Source: an uncultured Lachnospiraceae bacterium
Lineage (GTDB): Bacteria > Bacillota > Clostridia > Lachnospirales > Lachnospiraceae
Length of the DNA stretch: 64,000 nucleotides
Assembly (NCBI GenBank): GCA_947588675.1
Contig: CANPYY010000003.1
Coordinates: 51,626-115,625 of the forward strand
Direction: 5' to 3'
The position numbers and the translations under genes were made by a program. Every line of letters starts with the position of its first letter. The stretch's first letter is position 1. Below the pieces are notes generated by a model that saw only the letters and a list, made by a program, of their open reading frames with translations, did not search any database and was not told the DNA's origin. Below, piece by piece: positions 36,183 to 45,018 of the stretch.

Positions 36183-36605
36183 ATGTTGAGAGAAAAATTA
36201 AACAGATTTATGCAGGGAAGATATGGCGCCGATGAATTTTCACGGTTTCTTCTGGCTGTTATGATTATATTCTGGGTTATATCCATGATATTAAGGATTA
36301 TATTTCCCTGGTCACGTAAATTTTATGTTGTCTGGACAATATGTAATTATATTTCATATGCTGCTGTTATTTACTGCTGGTTCAGGATGTTTTCAAAAAA
36401 CATACATAAGAGATACCGCGAAAACGTTAAATACATTAAATATAGGGATAAGTTCCTCAATATATTTAAAAAAAATGCAATAAATAAAGATTACAGGATT
36501 TTTAAATGCCCGAAATGCAGACAGAAGATAAGAGTTCCAAAAAACAAAGGGAAAATTGTAATATCATGTCCCAAGTGCAAAACGGAATTTATTAAAAAAA
36601 CCTGA
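36183..36605 (+). CDS. Small zinc-ribbon membrane protein
   Basis: A 140-aa protein with two hydrophobic segments in the first 75 residues (FLLAVMIIFWVISMILRIIF and WTICNYISYAAVIYCWF), a basic stretch, and a C-terminal zinc ribbon, FKCPKCRQKIRVP and ISCPKCKTEF. The topology suggests a cytoplasmic zinc ribbon. The function is unknown. It is the first of three closely spaced genes with DUF5685 and a DnaJ-domain protein. The ribosome site is AGGGGGAG. The CPxCxxxxRVP pattern is seen in many Clostridia proteins of this size. Confidence 0.8.
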   Translation: MLREKLNRFMQGRYGADEFSRFLLAVMIIFWVISMILRIIFPWSRKFYVVWTICNYISYAAVIYCWFRMFSKNIHKRYRENVKYIKYRDKFLNIFKKNAINKDYRIFKCPKCRQKIRVPKNKGKIVISCPKCKTEFIKKT

Positions 36606-36621
36606 CGGGTGATGTTTTCTT

Positions 36622-37503
36622 ATGTTTGGATATATTGTCTTTAACAAACCGGAACTTAAATTCAGGGAATTTGAGGAATACAGGTCCTGCTACTGTGGAG
36701 TATGCAGAAAATTAAGAAAAAATTCTGGATTTATGGGACAGCTTGCGCTTAACTATGACGTGACATTTCTTACGCTTTTGTTTACGGGATTATATGAGCC
36801 TGAAACTGTAATAAGGAAGGTCCGCTGTATTATACATCCATTTAAAAGACGCTGCATTATTGATAATAAATTTTCAGAATACAGCGCCGATATGGGACTT
36901 TTGCTTGTATATTATAAATGTATTGACGACTGGAAGGATGACAGGAAACTTTCAAGATATTTGTATGCGCGGTTTATAAGAAAAAAAGTCGGCGTAATAG
37001 AGCAAAAGTATCCGGATAAATGTAATGTTATTAAAAATATGCTTGACAAACTTTCGGAATATGAGAAAAACGAAGTACAGAATATTGATGAAGTGTCAGG
37101 GTGTTTTGGAAATATAATGGCGGAGATTTTCTGTTTCGGGAATGATATCTGGGAAGATAGTTTAAGAAGATTTGGTTTTTATATGGGAAAGTATATATAC
37201 CTTACGGATGCGTACGACGATATCTTTGCTGATATAAAATCAGGTTCATACAATATACTTCGTACTATGTACGACGGTATCATGATAAAATATAGTGATA
37301 AAAACGAAGCCGTAGAACATTTTCTGGATGAGTGCAGAAAACTTGCGACAATGATGATAACCGAATGCGCAAGAGAATTTGAAAAGCTTCCGGTAATTAT
37401 GTATGCAGATATAATAAGAAACATATTATATTCCGGCGTGTGGTGCCGGTTTAATGAAATAACTGCAAAAATTCGTAAAACATATAAAAAAGAGGAGAAA
37501 TAA
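36622..37503 (+). CDS. DUF5685 family protein
   Basis: A 293-aa protein of DUF5685. The N-terminus MFGYIVFNKPELKFREFEEY is followed by the cysteine motif YRSCYCGVCRKL and later RCIIHPFKRRC, and the rest is predicted almost wholly helical. DDWKDDRK and YLTDAYDDIFADIKSG resemble the Asp-rich motifs of helical metal-binding or prenyl-transferring folds, but I assign no reaction. Members occur mainly in Clostridia and stand, as here, beside a DnaJ-domain gene. The stop overlaps the next start by one base. Confidence 0.8.
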   Translation: MFGYIVFNKPELKFREFEEYRSCYCGVCRKLRKNSGFMGQLALNYDVTFLTLLFTGLYEPETVIRKVRCIIHPFKRRCIIDNKFSEYSADMGLLLVYYKCIDDWKDDRKLSRYLYARFIRKKVGVIEQKYPDKCNVIKNMLDKLSEYEKNEVQNIDEVSGCFGNIMAEIFCFGNDIWEDSLRRFGFYMGKYIYLTDAYDDIFADIKSGSYNILRTMYDGIMIKYSDKNEAVEHFLDECRKLATMMITECAREFEKLPVIMYADIIRNILYSGVWCRFNEITAKIRKTYKKEEK

Positions 37504-38141
37504 TGGCACAGGATCCGTACAGTGTCTTAGGTGTTCCAAGGAATGCCACAGACGATGAGATAAAAAAAGCATATAGAACTTTAAGCAGAAAGTATCATCC
37601 GGACGCAAATATCAATAATCCGAATAAAGAATATGCGGAGCAGATGTTTAAAGAGGTACAGCAGGCATATCAGACTATTATGGACAGCAGGACGGAGGGA
37701 TACAATTCTTACGATTACCGCGGCGGTTTTGGTCGATATTCCTATAACGAAAACAGAGAATATGAAGATGACGATACAAGATATATGAAAGCTGTTATCA
37801 ATTATATTAATAACAGGAGATTTGCCGAAGCGTGCAATCTTTTAAATTCGATAAAGAACCGTGACGGAAGGTGGTATTATTACAGCGCTGTTGCAAATGC
37901 AGGTGCAGGAAATAATGTTACGGCACTGGAACATATTAACAGAGCATGTGAAATGGAGCCGTATAATACCGAATACGCATCTTTTAAGAGCCGGCTGGAA
38001 AACGGCGGCGGCTGGTATGCGGGAAAGACTACCATGTATGGATTCCCTGACAGTTCAAATGCCGGCATGTGCGGTAAATTGTGCATGTATTACTGTCTGT
38101 GCAATCTGTGTTCGGGCGGCAGAATGATAATGTGTATGTGA
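37503..38141 (+). CDS. J-domain (DnaJ) protein with Cys-rich tail
   Basis: A 212-aa protein. Residues 5-65 form a J-domain with the HPD motif in SRKYHPDANINNP, which stimulates DnaK-type chaperones. No Gly/Phe or zinc-finger region of true DnaJ follows. Instead there is a tetratricopeptide-like region (residues ~95-165, ALEHINRACEMEPYNTEY) and a tail with seven cysteines in about 22 residues (CGKLCMYYCLCNLC). The tail may bind metal or be lipid-like in behaviour; this is inference. The ATG overlaps the DUF5685 stop. Confidence 0.85.
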   Translation: MAQDPYSVLGVPRNATDDEIKKAYRTLSRKYHPDANINNPNKEYAEQMFKEVQQAYQTIMDSRTEGYNSYDYRGGFGRYSYNENREYEDDDTRYMKAVINYINNRRFAEACNLLNSIKNRDGRWYYYSAVANAGAGNNVTALEHINRACEMEPYNTEYASFKSRLENGGGWYAGKTTMYGFPDSSNAGMCGKLCMYYCLCNLCSGGRMIMCM

Positions 38142-38149
38142 TTTCCCTC

Positions 38150-38178
38150 TTGAATAAGCGCGGATATTCCTATATACT
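38150..38178 (+). promoter_or_regulatory. Sigma-A promoter of serS
   Basis: TTGAAT (38150-38155) and TATACT (38173-38178) are 17 bp apart. Transcription would start near 38185, about 31 nt before the serS ATG, so there is no space for a T-box leader. Confidence 0.6.
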
Positions 38179-38215
38179 GTTTGATAAAGCCTGATTGATA
38201 TAAGGAGGAAATAAA

Positions 38216-39499
38216 ATGTTAGATATGCAGTTTGTCCGAAATAATCCGGACATAGTAAAACGTAATATTAAAAATAAATTCCAGGATGAAAAGCTGCCTC
38301 TTGTTGACGAGGTAATAGAGCTTGATAAGAAGTCGCGCGCGGCAAAAAAGGAAGCGGATGACCTGCGTGCCGAAAGAAACAGCATATCAAAGCAGATAGG
38401 TGCATTACTGGCACAGGGAAAAACCGAAGAAGCGCAGGAAGCTAAGAAAAAAGTTACCGAAAAATCAGAATATCTTGCCTCTCTTGAAGCAGAGGAAGCA
38501 AAGCTTCAGGAAGAAATAAGGAAAAGAATGCTTGTCATACCAAATATTATTGATGAAAGCGTACCCATTGGCAAGGATGACAGCGAGAATGTAGAAGTGC
38601 AGAAATACGGAGAACCTGCAGTTCCTGATTTTGAAATACCATACCATACGGAGATTATGGAAAGATTAAACGGAATAGATTTGGATGCAGCAAGAAAAGT
38701 AGCCGGAAACGGTTTTTATTATCTTATGGGCGACATTGCAAGACTTCATTCAGCAGTCATAGCATATGCAAGAGATTTTATGATAGACAGAGGTTTCACA
38801 TACTGCATACCTCCGTATATGATAAGAAGTGAAGTTGTGACAGGTGTTATGAGTTTTGCCGAGATGGAAGCAATGATGTATAAAATTGAGGGTGAAGACC
38901 TGTATCTTATCGGAACAAGCGAACATTCCATGATAGGAAAATTTATTGATACGATAATTCCTGAAGGAGAACTTCCTAAGACTCTTACAAGTTATTCGCC
39001 ATGCTTCAGAAAAGAAAAGGGAGCGCATGGCCTTGAAGAAAGAGGAGTTTACAGAATACACCAGTTTGAAAAACAGGAAATGATAGTTGTATGCAAACCG
39101 GAGGAAAGTCCTGTATGGTTTGACAGGCTGTGGCAGAATACGGTTGATTTGTTCAGGTCGCTTGATATACCTGTAAGGACTTTGGAATGCTGTTCGGGTG
39201 ATTTGGCGGACCTTAAAGTAAAATCTATTGACGTAGAGGCATGGTCGCCGAGACAGAAGAAATATTTTGAAGTGGGAAGCTGTTCAAATCTCGGCGATGC
39301 GCAGGCCAGAAGACTGAAAATACGTTATAAGAATGAATCAGATAAATCAAAGGCTTTTGCACATACGCTTAATAATACCGTAGTCGCACCTCCAAGGATG
39401 CTTATCGCATTTTTGGAAAATAATCTGAATGCGGACGGCTCGGTAAATATACCTCAGGTATTGCGTCCTTATATGGGCGGCAAGTCGGTTATTAAATAA
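38216..39499 (+). CDS. serS: Serine--tRNA ligase
   Basis: SerS charges tRNA-Ser and tRNA-Sec with serine. In the 427-aa protein, residues ~1-105 form the long antiparallel coiled coil that reads the tRNA variable arm (MLDMQFVRNNPDIVKRNI at the start). The class II core follows, with motif 2 FRKEKGAHGLEERGVYRIHQF, and motif 3 near NNTVVAPPRMLIAFLEN. Length is normal and all key residues look intact. The ribosome site is AAGGAGG. A DUF4867 gene follows after 50 bp. Confidence 0.97.
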   Translation: MLDMQFVRNNPDIVKRNIKNKFQDEKLPLVDEVIELDKKSRAAKKEADDLRAERNSISKQIGALLAQGKTEEAQEAKKKVTEKSEYLASLEAEEAKLQEEIRKRMLVIPNIIDESVPIGKDDSENVEVQKYGEPAVPDFEIPYHTEIMERLNGIDLDAARKVAGNGFYYLMGDIARLHSAVIAYARDFMIDRGFTYCIPPYMIRSEVVTGVMSFAEMEAMMYKIEGEDLYLIGTSEHSMIGKFIDTIIPEGELPKTLTSYSPCFRKEKGAHGLEERGVYRIHQFEKQEMIVVCKPEESPVWFDRLWQNTVDLFRSLDIPVRTLECCSGDLADLKVKSIDVEAWSPRQKKYFEVGSCSNLGDAQARRLKIRYKNESDKSKAFAHTLNNTVVAPPRMLIAFLENNLNADGSVNIPQVLRPYMGGKSVIK

Positions 39500-39549
39500 C
39501 TTAGAGCTTTAATTAACTGGAAATATATAATAAAAAGGAGGACAAGTAT

Positions 39550-40173
39550 ATGTCAATTGAATTAAAAAAAGTTACAGATGAAGCGTTTTCTAAATACGGA
39601 AGGATAGTAAGCGGTTATGATACGGCCGAGCTTATTGAAAAGATGGGAAGCACTCCGCTTCCTGATGATGTAGTATATGTTGCATCGGTTCCTGAACTGG
39701 AAGCGCTTGATATTGCAAAAGATTTTAATGAGAGCCTTTATGGAGGACTTCCTGTCGAGATAGGATACTGCAACGGACACAATAAGTTCCTTAACGCAGT
39801 TGAATATCACAGAACGTCAGAATTTAATATAGCCTGCGACGACCTCATACTTCTTCTCGGAAGCCAGCAGGATATCAAAGAAGATTATACTTACGATACA
39901 TCTCTTATTGAGGCTTTCTTAATTCCGAAAGGAACAATGATTGAGTGTTATGCAACTACTTTGCATTATGCGCCATGCAGTTATAGCGGAAACGGATTCA
40001 GATGCGTTATCCTTCTTCCAAAGGAAACTAATTATGATCTTGAATCAGTACCTAAGATAACCGACGAAGATCCTAAGCTTGCAGCGAAAAACAAATGGCT
40101 TATTGCTCATCCGGATGCAGGAATTGAAGGAGCTTTCTGCGGTCTTAAAGGCGAGAATATATCTGTAGACTAA
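39550..40173 (+). CDS. DUF4867 family protein
   Basis: A 207-aa protein of DUF4867. It has a cupin-like beta pattern: AVEYHRTSEFNIACDDLILLLG, then FLIPKGTMIECYATTLHYAPC. The two His residues in those stretches sit where cupins bind metal. Relatives are scattered in Clostridia and often lie in carbohydrate-use clusters, so a sugar isomerase-like role has been thought possible, but I assign none. Here it follows serS and its stop overlaps the maf start (TAATG), indicating translational coupling with Maf. The ribosome site is AAGGAGG. Confidence 0.78.
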   Translation: MSIELKKVTDEAFSKYGRIVSGYDTAELIEKMGSTPLPDDVVYVASVPELEALDIAKDFNESLYGGLPVEIGYCNGHNKFLNAVEYHRTSEFNIACDDLILLLGSQQDIKEDYTYDTSLIEAFLIPKGTMIECYATTLHYAPCSYSGNGFRCVILLPKETNYDLESVPKITDEDPKLAAKNKWLIAHPDAGIEGAFCGLKGENISVD

Positions 40174-40805
40174 TGAAAGATAAATATATACTGGCTTCAG
40201 GCTCGCCAAGAAGGAAAGATATACTTAACCTTATTGGCATAGAATTTGAAGTTATTAAAAGTGAATGCGAAGAAAGTGCAGTAAATACTGTACCTGAAGA
40301 AATGGTGAAAGAGCTGGCTGACATGAAATGCCGGGATGTTGCCGGCCGCATTATGTCTGATAAGGTTTCAATAGATGCGGAATATGGACAGGATATATAT
40401 ATTATAGGCGCCGATACAATGGTATTTTATAATGGCATGGCGCTTGGAAAACCCAAAGATGAGGAAGACGCCGTATCCATGCTGCAGATGCTTTCAGGCG
40501 ATACCCATCAGGTATGTACCGGTGTAGCAGTATTAAGAATGACGTATGATATTGAATATGGTTTACGCATAAAAGACAGCAGTGTTTTTTCGGAAACTAC
40601 CCATGTAAGCATTGCCGATATGGACTATGATGACATAATGGAATATATAAAAACCGGAGATTATAAAGATAAAGCCGGTTCATATGGCATACAGGGCTTC
40701 TTTTCAAGATATGTAAAGAAGATAGACGGAGATTATTTTAATGTTGTGGGATTTCCGGCGTGCAGGTTTTATACGGAGCTTAAAGCTGTTAAAAATAATA
40801 TTTAA
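40173..40805 (+). CDS. maf: Maf-family nucleoside triphosphate pyrophosphatase
   Basis: Maf proteins hydrolyse non-canonical or modified nucleoside triphosphates (dTTP, UTP, m5UTP and similar) to monophosphates and are linked to septum formation. The 210-aa protein has the signature LASGSPRRKDIL at residue 7, the catalytic Asp in IIGADTMVFYNG, and GKPKDEEDAVSMLQMLSGDTH. The C-terminal YGIQGFFSRYVKKIDGDYFNVVG closes the site. It starts on the last base of the DUF4867 stop. Confidence 0.92.
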   Translation: MKDKYILASGSPRRKDILNLIGIEFEVIKSECEESAVNTVPEEMVKELADMKCRDVAGRIMSDKVSIDAEYGQDIYIIGADTMVFYNGMALGKPKDEEDAVSMLQMLSGDTHQVCTGVAVLRMTYDIEYGLRIKDSSVFSETTHVSIADMDYDDIMEYIKTGDYKDKAGSYGIQGFFSRYVKKIDGDYFNVVGFPACRFYTELKAVKNNI

Positions 40806-40820
40806 TAATTAAAATGCTTT

Positions 40821-40855
40821 CTGCAGATAATAAATATAAAATAAATTATCTGCAG
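40821..40855 (+). promoter_or_regulatory. Perfect 11-bp inverted repeat against the ldh ribosome site
   Basis: CTGCAGATAAT (40821-40831) and ATTATCTGCAG (40845-40855) are perfect inverted copies around a 13-base AT loop. The right arm runs into the ribosome binding site AGGAGG (40854-40859) of the dehydrogenase gene. It could be an operator in DNA or a hairpin in mRNA. It does not match the Rex consensus TTGTTAA-N4-TTAACAA. Confidence 0.6.
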
Positions 40856-40864
40856 GAGGCATTT

Positions 40865-41905
40865 ATGCTTAAAATAGCTTTTTATGATACGAAACAGTAT
40901 GACAGGGATTGGTTTGATAAAACGCCGCATGAAGGAATAGAATTTAAATATTATGAGCACAGGCTGGATGAAGATACCGCAGATTTTGCAAGAAACTGTG
41001 ACGGTGTGTGCGCATTTGTCAATGATACTATAAATAAAGAGGTTATTGATAAACTATACGGTATAGGAATAAGATTTATTGCATTAAGGTGTGCGGGATA
41101 TAATAATGTGGATTTTAAAGAAGCATATAAAAAAATAAGTATTGTAAGGGTTCCAGGATATTCGCCGTATGCCGTGGCGGAACATGCCATGGGACTTCTT
41201 TTGTGCCTTAACCGCAAGATTCATAAGGCGTATTTCAGAACAAGGGATTTTAATTTCAGCCTGAACGGACTTACCGGTTTTGATTTGCATGGGAAAACCG
41301 TAGGCGTAATAGGCACCGGAAAAATCGGACGCGTATTTATATCTATATGTAACGGTTTTGGAATGAATATTATAGCTTACGACCCATACCCTGCAGAAAA
41401 TTCAGGCATAAATTATGTTTCAAAAGACGAACTGTTTAAGGAAAGCGACATTATATCGCTTCATTGTCCCCTTACTGATGAAACAAGGCATATAATTAAT
41501 AAAGACAGCCTGAATAAGATGAAGGAAGGGGTATTTATAATTAACACCTCCAGAGGAAGCCTTATAGAGAGCGAGGCGCTGTATGAGGCTATTAAAAATG
41601 GCAGGGTAGGAGCTGCAGGACTTGATGTATATGAGGAGGAAGCCGACCTTTTCTTTGAAGATATGAGTAATTGTATAATAAAGGATGACGTTTTAAAACT
41701 GTTTTTATCATTACCCAATGTACTTATAACATCCCACCAGGCGTTTCTTACTGCCGAAGCACTGTCAAATATTGCTAAATGCACAATAGACAACATTAAA
41801 GCATATTTTAATGGTGACGCACTTGAAAATGAGATATGTTATAACTGTTTACCCGGAGAAAGGCACGGAAAATGCTGTAAAAAAGAAAAAGGACGCTGTT
41901 TTTAG
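40865..41905 (+). CDS. D-2-hydroxyacid dehydrogenase, probable D-lactate dehydrogenase
   Basis: An NAD-dependent D-specific dehydrogenase that would reduce pyruvate to D-lactate. In the 346-aa protein the NAD motif is GVIGTGKIGRVF, the catalytic Arg lies in NTSRGSLIE, the Glu in LDVYEEEAD and the His in TSHQAFLT, all as in the LdhA group. The last 24 residues are odd, with five cysteines in CYNCLPGERHGKCCKKEKGRC, beyond the normal end of the family. Start is ATG 40865 after AGGAGG; an ORF extension to 40814 crosses the inverted repeat and is rejected. Substrate assignment rests on the family pattern. Confidence 0.85.
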   Translation: MLKIAFYDTKQYDRDWFDKTPHEGIEFKYYEHRLDEDTADFARNCDGVCAFVNDTINKEVIDKLYGIGIRFIALRCAGYNNVDFKEAYKKISIVRVPGYSPYAVAEHAMGLLLCLNRKIHKAYFRTRDFNFSLNGLTGFDLHGKTVGVIGTGKIGRVFISICNGFGMNIIAYDPYPAENSGINYVSKDELFKESDIISLHCPLTDETRHIINKDSLNKMKEGVFIINTSRGSLIESEALYEAIKNGRVGAAGLDVYEEEADLFFEDMSNCIIKDDVLKLFLSLPNVLITSHQAFLTAEALSNIAKCTIDNIKAYFNGDALENEICYNCLPGERHGKCCKKEKGRCF

Positions 41906-41907
41906 TG

Positions 41908-41936
41908 TTGATATTTTAGTATAAAGGGTGTATTAT
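41908..41936 (+). promoter_or_regulatory. Sigma-A promoter of the aminotransferase gene
   Basis: TTGATA (41908-41913) and TATTAT (41931-41936) are 17 bp apart, directly after the dehydrogenase stop. Transcription would begin near 41943, about 25 nt before the ATG. Confidence 0.6.
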
Positions 41937-41967
41937 AACTAACGGAGAAAAGACAGGAGGATGTATA

Positions 41968-43251
41968 ATGAATATACCATATACGAAACTTAATAAAGAG
42001 CAGCTTATAAAGGAAAGAGAAAATGTAGAAGCAGAGTACAACAGATATAAGAATATGAATCTGAATCTGGATATGTCGAGAGGCAAGCCGTCAAAAGAGC
42101 AGCTTGATATATCGGTTGGAATAATGGATGCGGTAAACAGTTCATCTGATTATAACAGCAGTGTTGACGTAAGAAATTATGGCCTTCCGGCAGGAATACC
42201 GGAAGCTAAAAAACTTATGGCGGATATGCTTGACGTAAAAACCAATGAAATTATAGTCAGCGGAAATTCAAGTCTTAATATAATGTTCGACCTTGTGTCA
42301 ACGGCAATGATTAAAGGTATTATGGGTAATACGCCCTGGTGCAAATTAGATAAAGTAAAATTTTTATGTCCGGTTCCCGGATATGACAGACATTTCGGAG
42401 TTACTGAATATTTTGGAATAGATATGATTAACGTACCTATGACAAAAGACGGACCTGATATGGATATTGTTGAAAAATATGTAAACGAAGACCCGTCAGT
42501 AAAGGGAATATGGTGTGTGCCGAAATATTCCAATCCCCAGGGAATCACATATTCGGATGAAACGGTAAAAAGAATGGCTGCGCTTAAACCGGCAGCGAAA
42601 GATTTCAGGATATTCTGGGATAATGCTTACTGTATTCATCATATATATGAGGATGTACAGGATAAACTTCTTCCTATACTTCCTGAGTGCAGGAAAAATA
42701 ATAATGAAGATATGGTATACATACTCGGTTCAACGTCTAAAGTAACCTTTGCCGGCGGCGGAATATCAGCGGTAGGGGCGTCGGAAAATAATATTTCCGA
42801 TATTATGAAAAGAGTTACAATACAGACTATAGGACACGATAAGATTAATCAGTTAAGACATGTAAGATATTTTAAAGATATAGACGGAATGAACAGGCAT
42901 ATGATGAAACATGCGCAGCTTGTACGTCCGAAATTTGAATTGGTGCTTGATATACTTGAAAATGGGCTTAAAGGTCTGGAAATAGCCGAATGGATTAGAC
43001 CTAACGGAGGATATTTTATATCGTTTGATGCAATGGAAGAATGCGCAAAAAATATAGTTGCGCTTGCAAAAGAAGCCGGCGTAATTCTTACGGGGGCCGG
43101 CGCAACATTTCCATATAAAAAGGATCCGAAAGACAGTAATATAAGAATAGCGCCTACTTTTCCTGCAATGAATGAGCTTGAAACTGCCGCAAGGCTTTTT
43201 GTGGTATGCGTAAAGCTTGCGTCACTTAACAAAATGCTGGAAAACGTATAG
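41968..43251 (+). CDS. Aspartate aminotransferase, subgroup Ic-like (fold type I PLP enzyme)
   Basis: A 427-aa PLP-dependent aminotransferase. It resembles the Ic subgroup of aspartate aminotransferases, seen in SRGKPSKEQLDIS at the N-terminus, NYGLPAGIPEAKKLMADML, CVPKYSNPQGITYSDE and WDNAYCIHHIYED. The PLP-binding Lys is in GSTSKVTFAGGGISAVG. The C-terminal domain has RPNGGYFISFDAM, where the Arg/Gly pair lies. Aspartate to oxaloacetate is the likely reaction, though some relatives use other amino donors. It has its own promoter, and queH starts 14 bases after its stop. Confidence 0.88.
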   Translation: MNIPYTKLNKEQLIKERENVEAEYNRYKNMNLNLDMSRGKPSKEQLDISVGIMDAVNSSSDYNSSVDVRNYGLPAGIPEAKKLMADMLDVKTNEIIVSGNSSLNIMFDLVSTAMIKGIMGNTPWCKLDKVKFLCPVPGYDRHFGVTEYFGIDMINVPMTKDGPDMDIVEKYVNEDPSVKGIWCVPKYSNPQGITYSDETVKRMAALKPAAKDFRIFWDNAYCIHHIYEDVQDKLLPILPECRKNNNEDMVYILGSTSKVTFAGGGISAVGASENNISDIMKRVTIQTIGHDKINQLRHVRYFKDIDGMNRHMMKHAQLVRPKFELVLDILENGLKGLEIAEWIRPNGGYFISFDAMEECAKNIVALAKEAGVILTGAGATFPYKKDPKDSNIRIAPTFPAMNELETAARLFVVCVKLASLNKMLENV

Positions 43252-43265
43252 AGGAGTTGTTTGCC

Positions 43266-43874
43266 TTGCCTGAAAACAGGATAAACTATCAAAAGGAGCT
43301 TGATAAACTCCTTTTGAATCTTTCCGATAATGAAAATTGCGATATAATGCTGCATGCGTGCTGTGCGCCGTGCAGCAGTTATTGTATCGAATATCTTTCC
43401 GGGTATTTTAATATAACGGTATTCTTTTATAATCCCAATATTTCAAGCGACGCCGAATATGTAAAGAGGGCGTGCGAGCTGAAAAGGCTTATAAATGAAA
43501 GCGTTTATAAGAATAAAGTTACTTATATAGAAGCGGATTATGAACCTGATGAGTTTTACAGTGCCGTTAAGGGATACGAAACGTGCCCTGAAGGAGGCGA
43601 CCGCTGTTTTATATGTTATGAGCAGAGACTTAGAAAGACTGCTAAAGAAGCGGTAAAAAATAACTGCAGGTATTTTTGCTCAACACTTACCATAAGCCCT
43701 TTAAAAAATGCTGAAAAAATAAATGAAATCGGCAAAAAGATTGCGCAGGAAGAAAATGTAGTGTGGCTGCCTTCTGATTTTAAAAAGAAGAACGGGTATA
43801 AAAGAAGTATTGAACTGTCAAAGGAACACAATCTGTACAGGCAGAATTACTGCGGTTGCATATATTCAATGTAG
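43266..43874 (+). CDS. queH: Epoxyqueuosine reductase QueH
   Basis: QueH reduces epoxyqueuosine to queuosine in the wobble base of tRNAs and is a non-homologous replacement for QueG. The 202-aa protein has the paired cysteines MLHACCAPCSSYC near the N-terminus and the second pair in GGDRCFICYEQRL, which bind the metal centre, plus TLTISPLKNAEKIN and NGYKRSIELSKEHNLYRQNYCGC. Start is TTG 43266, nine bases after GAGGAG; the TTG at 43257 touches that site and is less likely. No other queuosine gene is in the window. Confidence 0.9.
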   Translation: MPENRINYQKELDKLLLNLSDNENCDIMLHACCAPCSSYCIEYLSGYFNITVFFYNPNISSDAEYVKRACELKRLINESVYKNKVTYIEADYEPDEFYSAVKGYETCPEGGDRCFICYEQRLRKTAKEAVKNNCRYFCSTLTISPLKNAEKINEIGKKIAQEENVVWLPSDFKKKNGYKRSIELSKEHNLYRQNYCGCIYSM

Positions 43875-43975
43875 CTTATCATGAATTAAAAAGAAAAGTA
43901 AAAAAGGATTTTTCGTTTTAATGTTGTATTTTATAAGATGGGACATAAAATATCAGTTGTGAGGACGATGCCGTC

Positions 43976-45001
43976 ATGGTACATAACTTTGAAACTTCCA
44001 TAAGGGAGCAGCTTGAAAAAAGAGAGCATGAAATATTAAGCCCGTACGCATCATTCAGTGATGAAAGCAGGGGACGGAGCTTTGAAGAAGAACCATGCGA
44101 TATAAGACCTGTATATCAGAGAGATAGAGACCGTATATTGCATTGCAAGGCTTTCAGGCGTCTTAAACAAAAAACCCAGGTATTTCTGGCGCCGTGCGGC
44201 GACCATTACAGAACAAGGCTTACGCATACACTTGAGGTATCGCAGAATGCACGTACCATAGCAAAAGCTCTGAAACTGAACGAGGAGCTTACTGAAGCCA
44301 TAGCTCTTGGCCACGATTTGGGACATACCCCCTACGGACATTGCGGTGAAAGGGTGTTGAATGAACTTTGTCCCGGAGGATTTTCTCATAATGAGCAGAG
44401 TGTGAGGGTAGTTGAGCTGCTTGAAAAAGACGGCAGGGGTCTGAACCTTACGTATGAAGTACGCGACGGAATACTTAACCATCAGACTTCCGGCAACCCG
44501 TCAACTCTGGAAGGCAGGATTGTACGTCTGTCAGATAAGATTGCATATATTAATTCAGATATTGATGATTCGATAAGAGCCCATATTTTAAAAGAAGAAG
44601 ATATTCCGAAAGAGTTTACCGATGTACTTGGAAACTCATTAAGGATAAGATTAAACACGCTTATCCACGATATTATAAGGTCCAGTGAAGGTAAAAATGA
44701 TATCTGTATGTCAGAGGAAGTATATAAGGCTCTTATGGGACTTAGGAAATTTATGTTTGAAAATGTATATAATAATCCGCTGGCAAAGGCCGAGGAGAAA
44801 AAAGCGGAGCATGTTGTCAGTGAGTTGTTTAAATATTATTGCGGCCATGTTGATAAACTGCCATCGGAATTTTATAATCTGATTGTTTCCGGTACGGCAA
44901 AAGAAAGAGCCGTATGTGATTATATAGCATGTATGTCAGACCAGTTTGCAACTAATACCTTTAAGCAGTTGACTATTCCAAATACATGGAATGTCCTGTA
45001 A
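43976..45001 (+). CDS. dgt: Deoxyguanosinetriphosphate triphosphohydrolase-like protein
   Basis: An HD-domain dNTP triphosphohydrolase (dNTP to nucleoside and tripolyphosphate). The 341-aa protein has RDRDRILHCKAFRRLKQKTQVF, the HD signature in TRLTHTLEVSQNARTIA and ALGHDLGHTPYGHCGE, and the later Asp in IVRLSDKIAYINSDIDD. The length fits type 2 Dgt enzymes. In Clostridia the gene commonly precedes dnaG-rpoD, as it does here with 17 bp between. Substrate range cannot be told from sequence. Confidence 0.92.
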   Translation: MVHNFETSIREQLEKREHEILSPYASFSDESRGRSFEEEPCDIRPVYQRDRDRILHCKAFRRLKQKTQVFLAPCGDHYRTRLTHTLEVSQNARTIAKALKLNEELTEAIALGHDLGHTPYGHCGERVLNELCPGGFSHNEQSVRVVELLEKDGRGLNLTYEVRDGILNHQTSGNPSTLEGRIVRLSDKIAYINSDIDDSIRAHILKEEDIPKEFTDVLGNSLRIRLNTLIHDIIRSSEGKNDICMSEEVYKALMGLRKFMFENVYNNPLAKAEEKKAEHVVSELFKYYCGHVDKLPSEFYNLIVSGTAKERAVCDYIACMSDQFATNTFKQLTIPNTWNVL

Positions 45002-45018
45002 CATTTACGGAGGAAATA

